Shown: positions 22,427 through 33,599 of the stretch, piece by piece
Layout of the letters: every line of letters starts with the position of its first letter
Position numbering within the stretch: position 1 is the stretch's first letter
NCBI GenBank assembly: GCA_022478985.1
Contig: JAKSZP010007898.1
Span: 62,001 to 126,000, forward strand
Length of the DNA: 64,000 bases
Direction: 5' to 3'
Source of the DNA: Massospora cicadina
Taxonomy: Eukaryota; Entomophthoromycota; Entomophthoromycetes; Entomophthorales; Entomophthoraceae
The notes under the pieces: model-generated
Database searches by the model: none
Told to the model about the DNA's origin: nothing
Seen by the model: the letters and a program-made list of their open reading frames with translations, nothing else
Program-made: the position numbers and the translations under genes

Positions 22427-22444
22427 TGGTGCTCCCTGCCAGGC
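22427..22444 (+). promoter_or_regulatory. Primer binding site of E
   Basis: TGGTGCTCCCTGCCAGGC, five bases after the LTR end. It shares the first eight bases TGGTGCTC with the sites of B2, C and H but differs after that, suggesting a different tRNA or isoacceptor. Confidence 0.7.
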
Positions 22445-22481
22445 ACTCTCCTGAGCTACCTGGTGAATAAATATATTCACA

Positions 22482-24600
22482 ATGGATGATTTTTCTAAGA
22501 CTCTACTTGGCCACTTACCAAAATATCCAGTGTCACCCAATGGGTAACCTCCAATGGAAATCGCGACCCTGAGAACAATGAACCCAATTTTATGCAACTC
22601 TGTGCTATTTTTAATATTTCTATTTCAGCCCTAGAACCCAAAACTATCGTTTTCAGCCTACAGGTGTTTCTGATTTTATTAATCGATTACTTCTAGGTGC
22701 CCATTTCCCTGGAGATCGCTCCCATCATAACCAAGCCTCTGCAGTTCCTAATAATATGTGAGCGCTATATGAATCTGCCACCTTATCTGGCTCCAAAGTA
22801 GGCGTATCTTGCACAGAGCGATATTTGTGACAGTTTGCGCATCCCACCATTCACCATTTAGTTCAAATGATGGGGATCCACCATCAGAAAATCTTGAGAC
22901 AGTTTACCTTATCACAAGAGTTACACTATTACCTTTTAGATTTCTGCAACTCAGCTTCTTCATTTGTAAGGGATAACTGTGAGGCTATTCTTGAAAATTG
23001 CACCCAACTTATCTCTATTCAAAACCAACTCTCCAAAATGGACGTGGGAGTGGCTAGCCTGCATTGCGAGGAAGTAGCTACCCAATTTACTGAGACCACC
23101 ACAATTATCAAGATTCAGTTGCAACAAACAATTACCAACCTCGCCAGCCAACTTAATGCTTTTACTGAGCAAGCTTTTGAAAGAATAAGCCATTTTGAAT
23201 CAAAAATCCAACCAGCGTTTAATGTTTCAAGCATTCCCGAGATTCCAGGGCCCCCTGGCCCTGTGGTTCCCCAGGCCCCCCGGGGAGCAAGGATCAGCTG
23301 GTCCCACAGGAGTGATAGGGCCCCCTGGTCAGGATGGAAGTGAAGGGCCACCTGGGCCAACTGGCCCCCCTGGATATGGGCATCCTGGTCCTCGTGGGCC
23401 CCTGGGCCTCCTGGGCCTCTGGGTCCAATTGTGCACTTACCTTCCCCTCCAGAGGATCCTTCCTCAAATAGCCGCCTTCTTACTCTTGAACAAAACCTTG
23501 AAATTATTGCTTGAAGCTGTTGGATATCTCGCTCTGGAAAATTTATTGATCCAAACCTTACTGTTGATGCAATTAAGGAAGGGTTGGATAACTCTTATTA
23601 TCTTTACGATTCTCTCACTGATGATTTAACTCACCAAAAAGAAAATATCTATTATATTGGAGCAAGACAATTATGAGCTCTGATCCTTAGTTCAAATTCT
23701 ACGTGTCAAAATGGAATCAATACGCAATGAACTTCAACAAAAAGCATCCACTGAGTCTTTAAATTGCCCAAATTGGGGATCTTCAAGATGATCTGAGCCA
23801 TTTTAGACAACAAGCTAATTTAAATCAGAATCCTGTGCCTCCATCTGAATCTGAACTATCCAAAATCAATCAAATTAGCCCAGTAGGCGTTAATGTTATT
23901 TCAGCTCCCATGGGGACTACGTCTAAACCTTCTTGTAAAGCCAAGTACACCCCGGGGGGAGGAAGTATTGCTTCATTTCTATATATTTATGAGAATGCAA
24001 TAAAGGAAGCTCCTGATCGACAAAAGGTTGAATACTTACCCTCTTGTCTTAGTAGACCCGCCCAAGAAAAGATGGTACCCCACCTCATGAGATGCAGCAC
24101 TTGGGCTGAGGTGAAGGCCACGCTTATTAAAGAATTTGGTAGTGATCTCACCTTGGCAAATCAGAAACAGGCCTTTAGGATTATTAAGTTAAGATGTGGC
24201 GAATCTCCCTCTGAGTTTGCTTCTCGATTCTACGCTGAGGCTCAAGCATTGGTAACCAATAACCGCCTCACTCTTGACGATGCTGCTATTTCCATCATGT
24301 CCACTTTAGAGTTTAACCCGCAGCTCCATCTTCACATGACTTCAGTTGAACGAAATTATACTTCTGTTTTAGATATTAAGGAGGTATTCTTGAGGTTCCT
24401 ATTTCTGTAGTTACTGCCGCTCCTGCTTCTGCTTCAGCCTCACATCCTTGAATTCATATGGTGAACAACAATGAGTCTGGAAAAATTGAGCTCGACCCAA
24501 CTTCACCTATTGTGGTCGTTGCAACTACACCGTTCAGCATTGTTGGACAAAAATGGCTGAAGAGAAAGCATAAGAGGGGTCAGCATAGGGCGAGAGGCTC
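22482..24600 (+). pseudogene. Element E gag with coiled coil, collagen-like part and capsid
   Basis: ATG at 22482 (MDDFSKTLLGHLPKYPVSPN) is the first after the primer site; a stop follows soon. Then FINRLLLGAHFPGDRSHH (22680-22730), a coiled-coil stretch at 22867-23210 (NCEAILENCTQLISIQNQLS), collagen-like G-x-y triplets at about 23225-23430 (GPTGVIGPPGQDGSEGPPGP), a second helical stretch to 23820, the capsid domain in a 191-codon frame at 23835-24407 (FASRFYAEAQALVTNNRLTL), and a cysteine/histidine motif CGRCNYTVQHC near 24511-24545 that departs from CCHC spacing. At least three frame changes. The triplets may form a rod or trimer in the particle; that is inference. Confidence 0.8.
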
Positions 24601-24603
24601 CCT

Positions 24604-25050
24604 ATGCTAACAACTTTACTGTGCCTCAAGAACAATCAGTTCATACTGTTTCCGCTGACCTTGTTGGCTCTAGTGCTCCTGAAGAGGAAACCCCTATTGA
24701 GCCTTCCATTGATATTAAACCTAGCGATACTTCTTCTTATCCTCTTTATAAGTCAGCCCCTGAAGCTATATATTCTATCCCAGATCAGTGGGGAGTGACA
24801 GTAACCCATATTGAAGTGGTGGTTCACAAGGTGAAGGTTCTTTCTATCATTGACTTTGGCTCTTCAATTAACATCGTTCTTTCTTGACTAATAGGAAAAA
24901 TTAAGATTCATTCTGATCTTAACCATTCATCAGAATATGGGACCGCTGGTACCGCATATGCTCAAGCTATAGGTGCTTACTCCCACTTGCCCCTAAAGTT
25001 AGGCGGCCTACAACTCTCTATCCCTGCTGTAGCCTTGGATAATAATAGCT
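24604..25050 (+). pseudogene. Element E aspartic protease
   Basis: The strand VHKVKVLSIIDFGSSINIV (24817-24885) holds the active site as DFGSS in place of DTGS/DSGS, so activity is doubtful. A stop follows at 24885. The second half resumes in the frame from 24987 (VALDNNSYDLLLDTEFLMEH). Retroviral-type protease cuts Gag-Pol. Confidence 0.75.
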
Positions 25051-25616
25051 ATGACCTCCTATTGGACACTGAGTTTCTTATGGAACATGCTGCTATTATT
25101 AACTTTAAGGATAATTTCATTTCTATATTAGGATACCATGTCCCTATACTTTTAACATCTACTCTCAAGGAAAAAGGGAAGCGAAAGTTGAGGACATGCC
25201 TGCTTGAGTCTCCTGATTCCGTTGAGCACTTAGAATATCATGTGTTGGGGTCCAAAGTTAAGTTGCCCCCTCCCATGGTCGAGGCTGAGGAGGAGATGCC
25301 TTTACATTCTTCCCAAGTCCTTACCATACCTCTGCAGGCCCAAGTCCTGGTAGACACTGGGTTCCAGTTGGTTCCCCCTCCTAATCATTTGCTCGAGATA
25401 TCTAGTTTGCCTAACCCTTCCAAATTCAAAGCTCTCCCCTGTCCAGGGGTTTTAGATCCCGCTTATAAAGGCACTGTCACTGTTCTTTTAGCCAACCTCT
25501 CCCGGTCTCCTAAAGTCATTGAGCTGAACCAACCTATCGCTTACATCTGCCTCTTGCCTTATGACCAGGTGATGGGGGGGTTCATGGCGTTGGGACCCTT
25601 CGTGACTTTGGTTTAG
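25050..25616 (+). pseudogene. Element E dUTPase-like module
   Basis: C-terminal two thirds of the open frame 24987-25616. It reads like a trimeric dUTPase: IPLQAQVLVDTGFQLVPPP (about 25328-25380, fitting the strand before motif 2) and GVLDPAYKGTVTVLLANL (25447-25500, motif 3 with its aspartate and tyrosine), then QPIAYICLLPY. dUTPases clear dUTP, and the fold is known from some retroviruses and retroelements. Clear copies are also readable in C (38440-38170), G and F. A C-terminal motif 5 is not visible. Function here is inferred from fold signatures only. Confidence 0.6.
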
Positions 25617-25779
25617 AGGAGCCTCCTGTTGTTGCTGTAGTGCCCATACAAATTGGTTCTGATTTGTCAGCTGAGTAAAAAGCAGCTGCCAAAGCTTTGA
25701 TCAACAAATAATCAATTTTTTCTCCTTGGGCCCACATGATTATGGCCATATGCAAGGCGTTTAACACCAGGTTGATACT

Positions 25780-26480
25780 GGGGTTGCTGCACCTTTTCGC
25801 TCTTGACCTTATCAGAAATTAAAAACTGAAGAAGCTCAGGTTACCCTTATATTAAAGCAATTGCTCAATGCTGGCCTCCTTGAACCATCACGTAGTTTCT
25901 GGTCCTCCCCTCTCCTTTTGATTAAAAAGAAGGACAGGAGCCATTGTGTTGTTATGGACTATTGATGATTAAATTCCATTACGCGCAAGGACAGCTACCC
26001 TTTACCCCACATTGACGACTCCTTACGCTCCTTATCTGGCTCCCAAATTTTTTCTGTGATGGACCTGGCCAGTGGCTACTGGCAGATTGATCTTTCCTCT
26101 GAGGATCGTGCCAAGTGCACCCTTGTCTCCCATGAAGGGTTGTTTGAGCCCACCCATATGCCGCAGGGTTTATGTAATGCTCCTGCTACCTTCCAACAGG
26201 CTATGGACCAGTTAGTTTAGGGACCTTAAGCTCATGTGTGTGTTAGTATATCTTGATGATATTACTGTCTTCTCCCAAACGTTTACTGCACTTCTTGATC
26301 ATCTCCGCCAGGTATTTCAGTGACTATGGGAGGTCTCCTTGAAATTAAAACCTTCTAAATGTATATTATTTGAACGAGAAATAAAATTTTTATGACAAGG
26401 TGACGCGGCAAGGTATCCTCCCCGTCCCAGATAAGGTCTCTGAAATTGAACGCATGTCCGCTCCAAAGAATTTGTGAGAC
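25780..26480 (+). pseudogene. Element E reverse transcriptase
   Basis: Motifs in order: LLEPSRSFWSSPLLLIKKKD (25880), SVMDLASGYWQIDLS (26055-26100), MPQGLCNAPATFQQAMDQLV (26158-26216) and LVYLDDITVFSQT (about 26243-26282), so the YLDD box is intact. Stops or frame changes occur near 25965, 26218, 26320 and 26393. The wording is that of non-chromoviral Ty3/gypsy RT. Confidence 0.88.
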
Positions 26481-26498
26481 ATCCATTTCTTCCTGGGA

Positions 26499-27060
26499 AT
26501 GGTGGGCTACTACCGCCAGTTTATCTCTCACTTCGCTGACCTTGCTGAGCCCTTAGTTGAACTCCTACACAAAAATGTTCCCTTCTTTTTGGGCCCTGAA
26601 CAGCAACAGTCCTTTGATTCCCTCTGCACTGCCTTGTCATCAGCCTCTGTCTTAATACATCCTAACTTTGAGCAACCTTTTGTTCTCTTCACTGATGCCA
26701 GTGAAACCGCTGTAGGCGCTATTCTTTCCCAGTTAGACCAAAATTAAGCTGACCACCAGTTGCTTATTTTAGCAAGACGTTAACCAAGGCAGAGCGGAAT
26801 TACTCAGTAACTGAACGTGAGTGCCTGGCAGTTTTACTTGCTATCAAACACTTCCACCCCTATTTGTATGGTAAACACTTTACAATAGTTGCCAATCATT
26901 CCTCCCTTTGTTGGCTTTGTCAAATGAAAGATCTTAATGGGAAATTAGCTCGCTGGGCCCTCAGGCTCCAAAATTATGATTTTTCTATAGTTCACAGAGC
27001 CAGCGCCATTTTTAAAATGCGGATGGGCTATCCCGCCTTCCTATTTTACATGTAACTATT
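26499..27060 (+). pseudogene. Element E tether and RNase H
   Basis: The open frame 26499-26747 covers the tether (MVGYYRQFISHFADLAEPLV) and the start of RNase H (FVLFTDASETAVGAILSQLD, catalytic D). After one frame change [20 protein letters not shown] (26800-26860, catalytic E) and [16 protein letters not shown] (26950-26997) follow. RNase H removes the RNA strand from the hybrid. Confidence 0.85.
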
Positions 27061-28265
27061 CCTGAAGAAGATCGACTTTTTGAGCTTCTCCCTCACCCTA
27101 GGTTGTGGCCTCAAGAATCTCCAGACATTCCAGCTCGATTAAAGAAGATGGCTGCTAACACTAAAGTCGTTTATGGTGTCTTGGTAAAGCATGTTGGCAC
27201 ATCTTTTTTGCCCTATCTCCGTACTTCCCATCATACTTAAACTATCATGGAAGCCCATAAAACCTTTGGGCATGGGGCTACAAAGAAAACCTTGAGTGGC
27301 TAAAAACCAAATGTTACTGGGAGAATATGGCCGAGTCCATTCATGATGTTTTGGAAAGTTGCCTCACCTGCTGTTCCTAAGACAAGTCTAATCCACACTT
27401 TAAATTTGAGCTCGTAGCCCCTGGGGCCCCTTTTGATACTGTTAGCATCAATGTTGTATGGCCATTACCTGTGGCTGTCTATTACCATCGCTATATTATT
27501 CTTGCCATCGATCACCTAACCAAGTGGGTTGAGGCCACTTCAGTCCCTCGTGCTACTGCTAAAGCTACTGCCCTCTTCCTGTACCAACACGTATTCTCCT
27601 GTCACAGTTGCCTGCGGGTACTTTTCTCAGACAATAACAAAAATTTATCTCCTCTATAGTCCAGGAATTAACTTCTTTGCTAGGTATAAAGCATCTCTTC
27701 ACTACACCATATCACCCTGCCACCAATGGCGCGGTAGAACGTGTTAATGGTACTTTAATTTCCATTCTATGAAAGTTAGCTGCTTCAAACCCTGTGCATT
27801 GGAATGATTTTCTCCCTAGCGCCTTATTGGCTTACCAAGTTAGCTATCACAGGATGATTAAGATGTCCCCTTTTCAAGCCCTATATGGGCGTGAGCCACT
27901 TTTGCCTTCCAGCTTTAACCTATCCTTGAATCAGCTAATCTAAGCAATGTAGAGCTTACCCTGCGACGGCTAACTGATGAGATCATAAATCTCCAAGCTA
28001 TGGCTAATTGATCTATAAACACTACCAATTTTAGAGAAGGGATTCGAGCCAATGAGCACCGACCTGCACTCCCTGAATACTCCTTAGGAGATCTAGTTTT
28101 GTTCTACCACCATCTCCCTGGGTGCAGGGCACATAAGCTTACCACCACTTGGTCTGGTCTGTATCGAGTGATACACTGTAGCGGCCCTGAGTACTTTATC
28201 ACTGCTACTAGTACTGGCACTGTAGTTAATCATGTCCACAGCTGTTTTCTGCGCAAGTACTATCC
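27060..28265 (+). pseudogene. Element E integrase
   Basis: Zinc-binding N terminus near 27245-27385 (MEAHKTFGHG, SCLTCC). Core: IILAIDHLTKWVEATS (27496-27540, first D), FSDNNKNLSPL (27624, where the second-D motif DNG reads DNN), then ALLAYQVSYH (27822). C-terminal end YSLGDLVLFYHHLPGCRAHK (28080-28140), VVNHVHSCFLRKYYPPRQDL up to the polypurine tract. Several stops. No chromodomain. It is the best template for reading F and O. Confidence 0.85.
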
Positions 28266-28280
28266 CCCTCGGCAAGATCT

Positions 28281-28291
28281 TGAGGGGGGTG
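28281..28291 (+). promoter_or_regulatory. Polypurine tract of E
   Basis: TGAGGGGGGTG directly before the 3' LTR, overlap of the last pol codons with the primer for plus-strand synthesis. Confidence 0.75.
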
Positions 28292-28292
28292 T

Positions 28293-28801
28293 TGTTGGGA
28301 TTTGACCTGCTCCCAATCAATTCAATTTGAATTTCCTACCTCCAATACCTCTCCAAATTTTCCTCTCATGGAGCATTACTTTCCGTCCCCTAATTGATTT
28401 ATCAAAAGAAAGCCTGCCATTGACTCCCCACCTGATTGACATCAGGATGCTGAAGATCTTGCCAGTGGAGGACGTCGCTACCCTGAAAGGATTAGGAGGA
28501 AAACCTCGCCTATAAATATCCGTGCTTTTTCTTAAATAAAGTTACGTTTTTATCTCCCATTTGTTCCTAGTTTTACTTATCTCTAGAGCCTCTGTACAGC
28601 AAGCTCCTCTCCAGCCATCAACTTCACCAGTTTTAATACAATAGGTCCCTCGTCACCTATTCTCAAGCTTATAGCAAGTTTACAGCCCCTACATTTAGGA
28701 TTCCCAGCTCTCCACGCTGTATGCTCACTGCGGGACACTTTATCCCATCCATTTTGGTATACTTCGAAGGAACTATTGCCCTCAGCTACCCTATCCTGAC
28801 A
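28293..28801 (+). repeat. 3' LTR of E
   Basis: 509 bp, TGTTGGGATTTGACC...CCTGACA, followed by target duplication GAAGG (28802-28806). Near-identical in order to 21916-22421. Confidence 0.92.
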
Positions 28802-28806
28802 GAAGG

Positions 28807-30140
28807 TCATTTCATCGTGTAAAAACTCACCAAGTCCATTTTAAATCTGGACAAGTAGGCTTTGTAGCTCATTAATTTCTCTTAAATTGTCCATGATAGC
28901 TTCACAATTTATGACTAGAGTTGAATGCTGTTAAAAAATTGCTTTTCTAACAATAGTGGGCTCCGATAGTGTACTAGGCCAACCATTGTGGTGACAGGCT
29001 GACCCTTGCTGTTTTACTTTCATAGACATACCAACCCCCTACATGTTTACACTCCAACCCACCAACCCAGAAGACAAATGACTTCGCCTTAGCCCCAGAC
29101 CCTCTTGGGTGTGCCCCAGTAAGTCCATCCCTCATCCTAAGCTATGTAACTCCTGCGCTGCACCACCCTCATGGCTGATGGCTATCAGCCCATCGTCATT
29201 GGTGGCCAGTTGGCCAGGTTCCCATCGTGGGTTCATTGTAGGTCTGAGGTATGGGAGCTGGCAGCGTCAGCCACTCCAGGCACATCACCCCACACCTATA
29301 TTGAGGATCTCCAGTCCCACCACTACCCGCTTTAGTGGCTCTTGCTATTTAAAATAGATAAAGGTGGGCGAAAAAGAGAATTTTATTGGAAGGTAATGAA
29401 CTAAATATATTCTAGGCTACTGAGCCTATACACAACCCTTCAGCCGTCCAATCCAGAACTTCAACCAATCATCAGTTGTCCACAAACCAAACATCCTCCC
29501 AGATTGCTTGCCCTGAAGACCAAATAATATGTTGACCTATACTCAAAATGATTTGCTGGTCAGTCATAAATAAACTTCATTTTTAGATATAATGAGCGTC
29601 CTCATCTTAAGTAGCCAATACTCAGATTTGGGGCAGCAAAATTATTGTCAGACGTTTTTTAACAAATACTTCAGCTTTCCACCAGAAAATCCCACAATGA
29701 CCTGTGATTGGCAGTTAGCATCGAACTAGGGTTCCGCCTAACACAAACAATTAGTAATTGATTAATTGAGCACCCTTAGCATAAGTCGCCAGTACTCAGA
29801 TTGGGGCAGCAAAATCAACGTCAGATGGCTGTAACAAATATGTCAGCTTTCCACCGGAAAATTCCAAAATGAACCATGATTTGGCAGTTGGCGTCAAACT
29901 AAGATTCTTCTAAACCCAAATGATTAGTAATAGAGTTGACATCCTCAGCATTAATCACCCGTGTCAACCTATGAACAATATTAATAATGAGGATATTCCA
30001 TGATACTTCAAAAGGGCTCAACCCACTCAAATGTGGAGAACCGATTGGTAACCTTCTCATTAGTGATAGTATCAAACTGGGCGATTAGCTGGCAATCATA
30101 CCTGACTAACTAACCCCCTAGTCCTGATATTATCAGAAGG
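28807..30140 (-). pseudogene. Element F gag N-terminal half
   Basis: Directly after E, the minus strand reads NCEAIMDNLREINELQSLLV (about 28900-28840), clearly the homologue of E gag NCEAILENCTQLISIQNQLS, so this is the other side of the E insertion. Further up come GWPSTLSEPTIV (28990), an open stretch at 29350-29050 (WEPGQLATNDDGLIAISHEG) and pieces near 30110-30000 (QFDTITNEKVTNRFSTFEWV). An imperfect tandem duplication lies at 29594-29965. No start codon or F primer site was recognised above. Confidence 0.6.
29594..29965. repeat. Tandem duplication of about 172 bp in F gag
   Basis: Units 29594-29767 (174 bp) and 29768-29937 (170 bp), then a partial third copy to 29965. Shared blocks include CAGATTTGGGGCAGCAAAAT / CAGATTGGGGCAGCAAAAT and the CAGCTTTCCACC segment. 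On the coding strand each unit would add about 57 residues. Confidence 0.8.
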
Positions 30141-30560
30141 AATTTATCTGGTTAATTTTCTAACATATGCATTCTTATACAATTTAAGAAGTCAGGAATT
30201 AATTAGATGGGTTATGCTAAATTGTCTCAACTCTCATATTTGCAATACTAAGAGCCGAAGCTGGTGGTTGAGAGTTGAATGGACAAATACATAGAGATAT
30301 GACTCTATTTAAGCATCCCCACCGCAGTGCTTGGGAAGGCAGCTGCGGTGTACAAGTGCATTAGTTCAAGTGAAACTTTTGTGAAACTTTCCCAAATGAC
30401 TTGCCCTCCAGGCTGTAGGATCCCATAAAGTAAAGCCTACACAGACTTAAGATAATTTGGCTGGCTGGATAGGACAGATCATATCATCTAGCGCCTAAAA
30501 GGTTAATAGGCCATTACTGAAGTAAACTGTAAATCTCTCGTTTTTTTAGCTAAGATTTCT
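30141..30560. other. No gene seen
   Basis: No coding trace on either strand. An 8-bp inverted repeat CACCGCAG / CTGCGGTG at 30320-30327 and 30343-30350 is the only structure noticed. It could hold the 5' LTR of F or the left part of the H LTR. Confidence 0.4.
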
Positions 30561-31560
30561 TGTTAACTAAAGTGAAACATATTGTCATACTCATGTTTCC
30601 TCCCTTTGAGGGTTATTTTTCTTCACTGTAATTGTTTATCTTTGAGATTACATCTCTTTTTTGTAACCTCAGAAGGACATCTGGCAGAGAGAATCAGTTT
30701 CAGATTTTTCCAGGTTTCATTGGCTGGTTCCTTCATAGCAAAAAAAGATTGCCACTTAATTTCCGTCAACAGCTTCCTAGTGGAATGATTTTTCACTAGG
30801 GAAAATGCACTTTGTCAATAAATTAAAACAAGAAAAATAGGGTAAAACATACCTTATTTACTTGAACAATTGAAAAACTATAGTCTGAGGGGGACGTGCT
30901 CTTGATGAGGATATTAATAGATGTGACTAGCAAGATCTTCTTTAATTTTTAAGGGAACATTATGCTTTATCTATGGTTGAATGGAATATTTTGTACTTAT
31001 TGAGGAGTTCCATTTTTGGTCATATCCTTTATATTTTTGAAGAAAATGGATGGAACAAAGGATTCGTCAAGATGTAGTTTCATCTACCTTTTATCAGCCT
31101 TGGTAAAAGTTTGATTTATGTCTAAACTGACATATACGCAATTTTTCTTAAAACCAGATGTGATATTTAATTGAAAACCTACATTCAGATATCCCTCTAA
31201 ATCATTGTATTGTTCACTTTCCTTATGGCTCTATTATCAGAAATACATATAAATTCTTCTAGTACATTTACTAATAAAGTTACTCATTTTTATTTTTTAG
31301 CACTAGGTGGTCCCAACCTAAAGGGGGATACACCGATCTAAAGTTACTCAAAATTTATAATTTTCTGTTTGGTGACTTTACTATAGTAAGTTTCTCACCT
31401 TCTTACCATAGAAGGTATAATATAATTGACAGAATCTAAGAAAAACTTGGCCTCCCTAATTAAAAAAAGGTAATTAATAAAGAGTTAGATTTAAAGCAAG
31501 TGTTTACTATTGGCTTTCCTGGTATAAGCATTAATAAGAATCTCAAAAAATGGAAGCCCT
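30561..31560 (+). repeat. Presumed 5' LTR region of element H
   Basis: About 1 kb without coding signal, ending at a primer site of the shared type. A weak resemblance of the last 50 bp to the B-family LTR end is the only family clue. Borders not determined. Confidence 0.3.
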
Positions 31561-31566
31561 ACAGGC

Positions 31567-31584
31567 TGGTGCTCATTGCAAGGG
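31567..31584 (+). promoter_or_regulatory. Primer binding site of H
   Basis: TGGTGCTCATTGCAAGGG, matching the B2/C site (TGGTGCTCACTACAGGGG) at 15 of 18 positions by eye. Confidence 0.5.
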
Positions 31585-31625
31585 CAAACTTATGCTTAAA
31601 TTACCTTCACAAAATTGATCGCACC

Positions 31626-32437
31626 ATGGAAGATAATTTAATTAAAAGTGTGACCCGCTTGGTACACAGTAAAAATAGTGAAGATGATGACTGTATGGGA
31701 AGTACTCCCTTGATATCATTTAAGGAGTCCAATAACATCCAATAAAGATCCCAGAATTGTGACAACTAGCCAGGGTCATATAATGCGGTGGTCAAAGTCT
31801 TTATACAGTGAATCATAAATCCAGGTGAAAGAGCCAGCTGCAAAGGGTAATTCGTTATGGACAGGATTATTATTAATTTATACAAATATAGTGCTCTCTC
31901 AGAGACGTACAGCTCAACTGTGAACCTATCCAGATATGTCATGCGGTTAAACATCTTGCACTGTATCATCTTATGCATTTAATAGGAGTCCATTATGAGT
32001 TAATTTACCATCGCATCAATACCCAGGGGGCGTTATTATCATCCTATGAGCAAGTATATAATTTATTGTCACCAAGTTTGAAGACATACGCAGACAATTA
32101 TAGTGAATCGCTCTTATATCATCCAAATATATAACCAAATGGCGCAAAATGATTCCAGAATTATCATTATGTAGAGAAGACATGGATTTTCTATGAAAGG
32201 ACATGCAGAGTTTAATGAGAAGAAACAGAAACTACATAAACCTTTTCCCAAGAGCTTCATCAGCATGAGGCTGCAGTTTGTGTTGAATGGCTGCTCAAGG
32301 CTATACTAATTGACATAAGGAGGAAGAACAAATTAAGCACCTCAAAATAAATTAGAGAATGCTTTAAAACGAATTAATTACTCAAAGCCCAATAGACTTC
32401 AGAAACCTAGCTTGTGTCACAAAACCTTATCACCTAA
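31626..32437 (+). pseudogene. Element H gag remnant
   Basis: A 39-codon stretch (MEDNLIKSVTRLVHSKNSED) runs to 31745, then a coding-like stretch at about 31960-32130 (INTQGALLSSYEQVYNLLSP). Stops are frequent. It is cut by the LTR of B2 at 32438. I found no continuation after 54805 that I could assign with confidence. Confidence 0.35.
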
Positions 32438-33558
32438 TGTTAGGATTTTTGCTCATATTCCCAGCTGACTAGATTACCAGGGTTTGGTAGGGAATAATTT
32501 TCTAATGAAAAGAGAATTGGATATCAGTTGACCCTAATTTCAGGGTAATAATATTTGGAGGATTTTAGGTTATTTGCCAAGGTCAGATCCATTGGGGATC
32601 AATCTGGACAAATGCTTAAGATCTCGTTGCAGAGTTGCTGATGAAATAGGGGCATCTGATAGTTAAAGACTATCAAGTGTACTGATTGGGATCAATTGGG
32701 TTTCATCACTGACCAATTGAGAATTTAAGGATCAAGTTATGAGGTGAGTGATGCCACCAGCAACTAGCAAATTTATCAGTTAGTTTTTGACCTGTTTTAA
32801 TAGGTAACAATTCTCATTGCCCAAGCAGGTCGCTTGCCAAATATGATTGGTTCACTGGGATCAAGAGGAAAACGTTGGAACACATTTTCTAAATCTTTCC
32901 ATTTTAGGTCTCAAGGATGTCCAACTATTGAATCCTAGCCAGGATGGGGAAGACCATCGCTGCTGAGATGAGGATGGGAAATTCAAATGCAACGGCTGCC
33001 ATTTTATCAAGGAGGTGCCAAGCGAGGGTTGAGCACCAAATTCTCTACTATAAACCCCTAAAGAAATCACTATAAAAAAGTAATTACCAGATCAATTACC
33101 AGAGTATTATCTTAGTATACTTTAAAAGCATCCATTTTGAGTTCTTTTCTCAGGATAGTTATTGCCATGTTCTCTAATTAGGAGACTCTTTAGGATAAAG
33201 AGTAAGGATCTGAGCGAGGATCCAGATGAAAATTTGAATCAAATCAGTGATTGCTGCCAACTGTGTGTCATGGAGAAAAACCATAAACAGGGATTTGAGC
33301 ATAGATTGAGCTAGGCGGTACCAGAGAATGATCCCCTAGTCAGGACATCATAAGTATCTTGAGAGGAAATACTGGCTGAGCGTTGGACCAAAATTTAGTA
33401 CTTCAATTCAACTATGTATAATAGTTTCCATACTATTATTAACGATTATACTTCAATATCAAAACAACATGGAGAATTGCACAACAACCGAACCTGTGCA
33501 GCTAATATATTTATAGGGTTATTGGCCAAGAATAATCAGAAAACCTATAAATTTACCA
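32438..33558 (+). repeat. 5' LTR of B2
   Basis: 1121 bp from TGTTAGGATTTTTGC to TTTACCA. Matches 53662-54805 along its length and, reversed, 11180-12376. Confidence 0.85.
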
Positions 33559-33560
33559 AT

Positions 33561-33578
33561 TGGTGCTCACTACAGGGG
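33561..33578 (+). promoter_or_regulatory. Primer binding site of B2
   Basis: TGGTGCTCACTACAGGGG two bases after the LTR, identical over 18 bases to the site of C (minus, 47718-47735). Confidence 0.75.
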
Positions 33579-33599
33579 TGTAGTTGAGTAGAAGATATT

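Larger units (their letters stand above)
21916..28801 (+). mobile_element. Element E: full-length gypsy element, collagen-gag family
   Basis: 6886 bp with LTRs 21916-22421 and 28293-28801, primer site, gag, protease, dUTPase-like module, RT, RNase H, integrase and polypurine tract, flanked by GAAGG on both sides. It lies in F gag, opposite orientation. It has the longest surviving frames among the gypsy elements and very similar LTRs, so it is young relative to F, G and B2, yet stops and frameshifts in gag and pol make it non-autonomous. Confidence 0.92.
7081..30140 (-). mobile_element. Element F: old gypsy element split by G and E
   Basis: Minus-strand element read from about 30140 down to 7081. 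Order: gag N-terminal half (30140-28807), [E], gag with collagen-like part (21910-21169), [SINE], capsid and knuckle (21000-20330), protease (20130-19685), dUTPase-like (about 19470-19430), RT (19150-18430), RNase H and integrase first half (18420-17202), [G], integrase second half (7618-7081). Breaks at E and G rejoin in the same protein domain and carry 5-bp target duplications, which proves the nesting. Its coding parts closely resemble E. Neither LTR of F was recognised. Confidence 0.8.

Noticed and set aside
29594..29965. Repeat array as CRISPR
   Set aside because: Two long imperfect tandem copies without short regular repeats and spacers, inside a gag.
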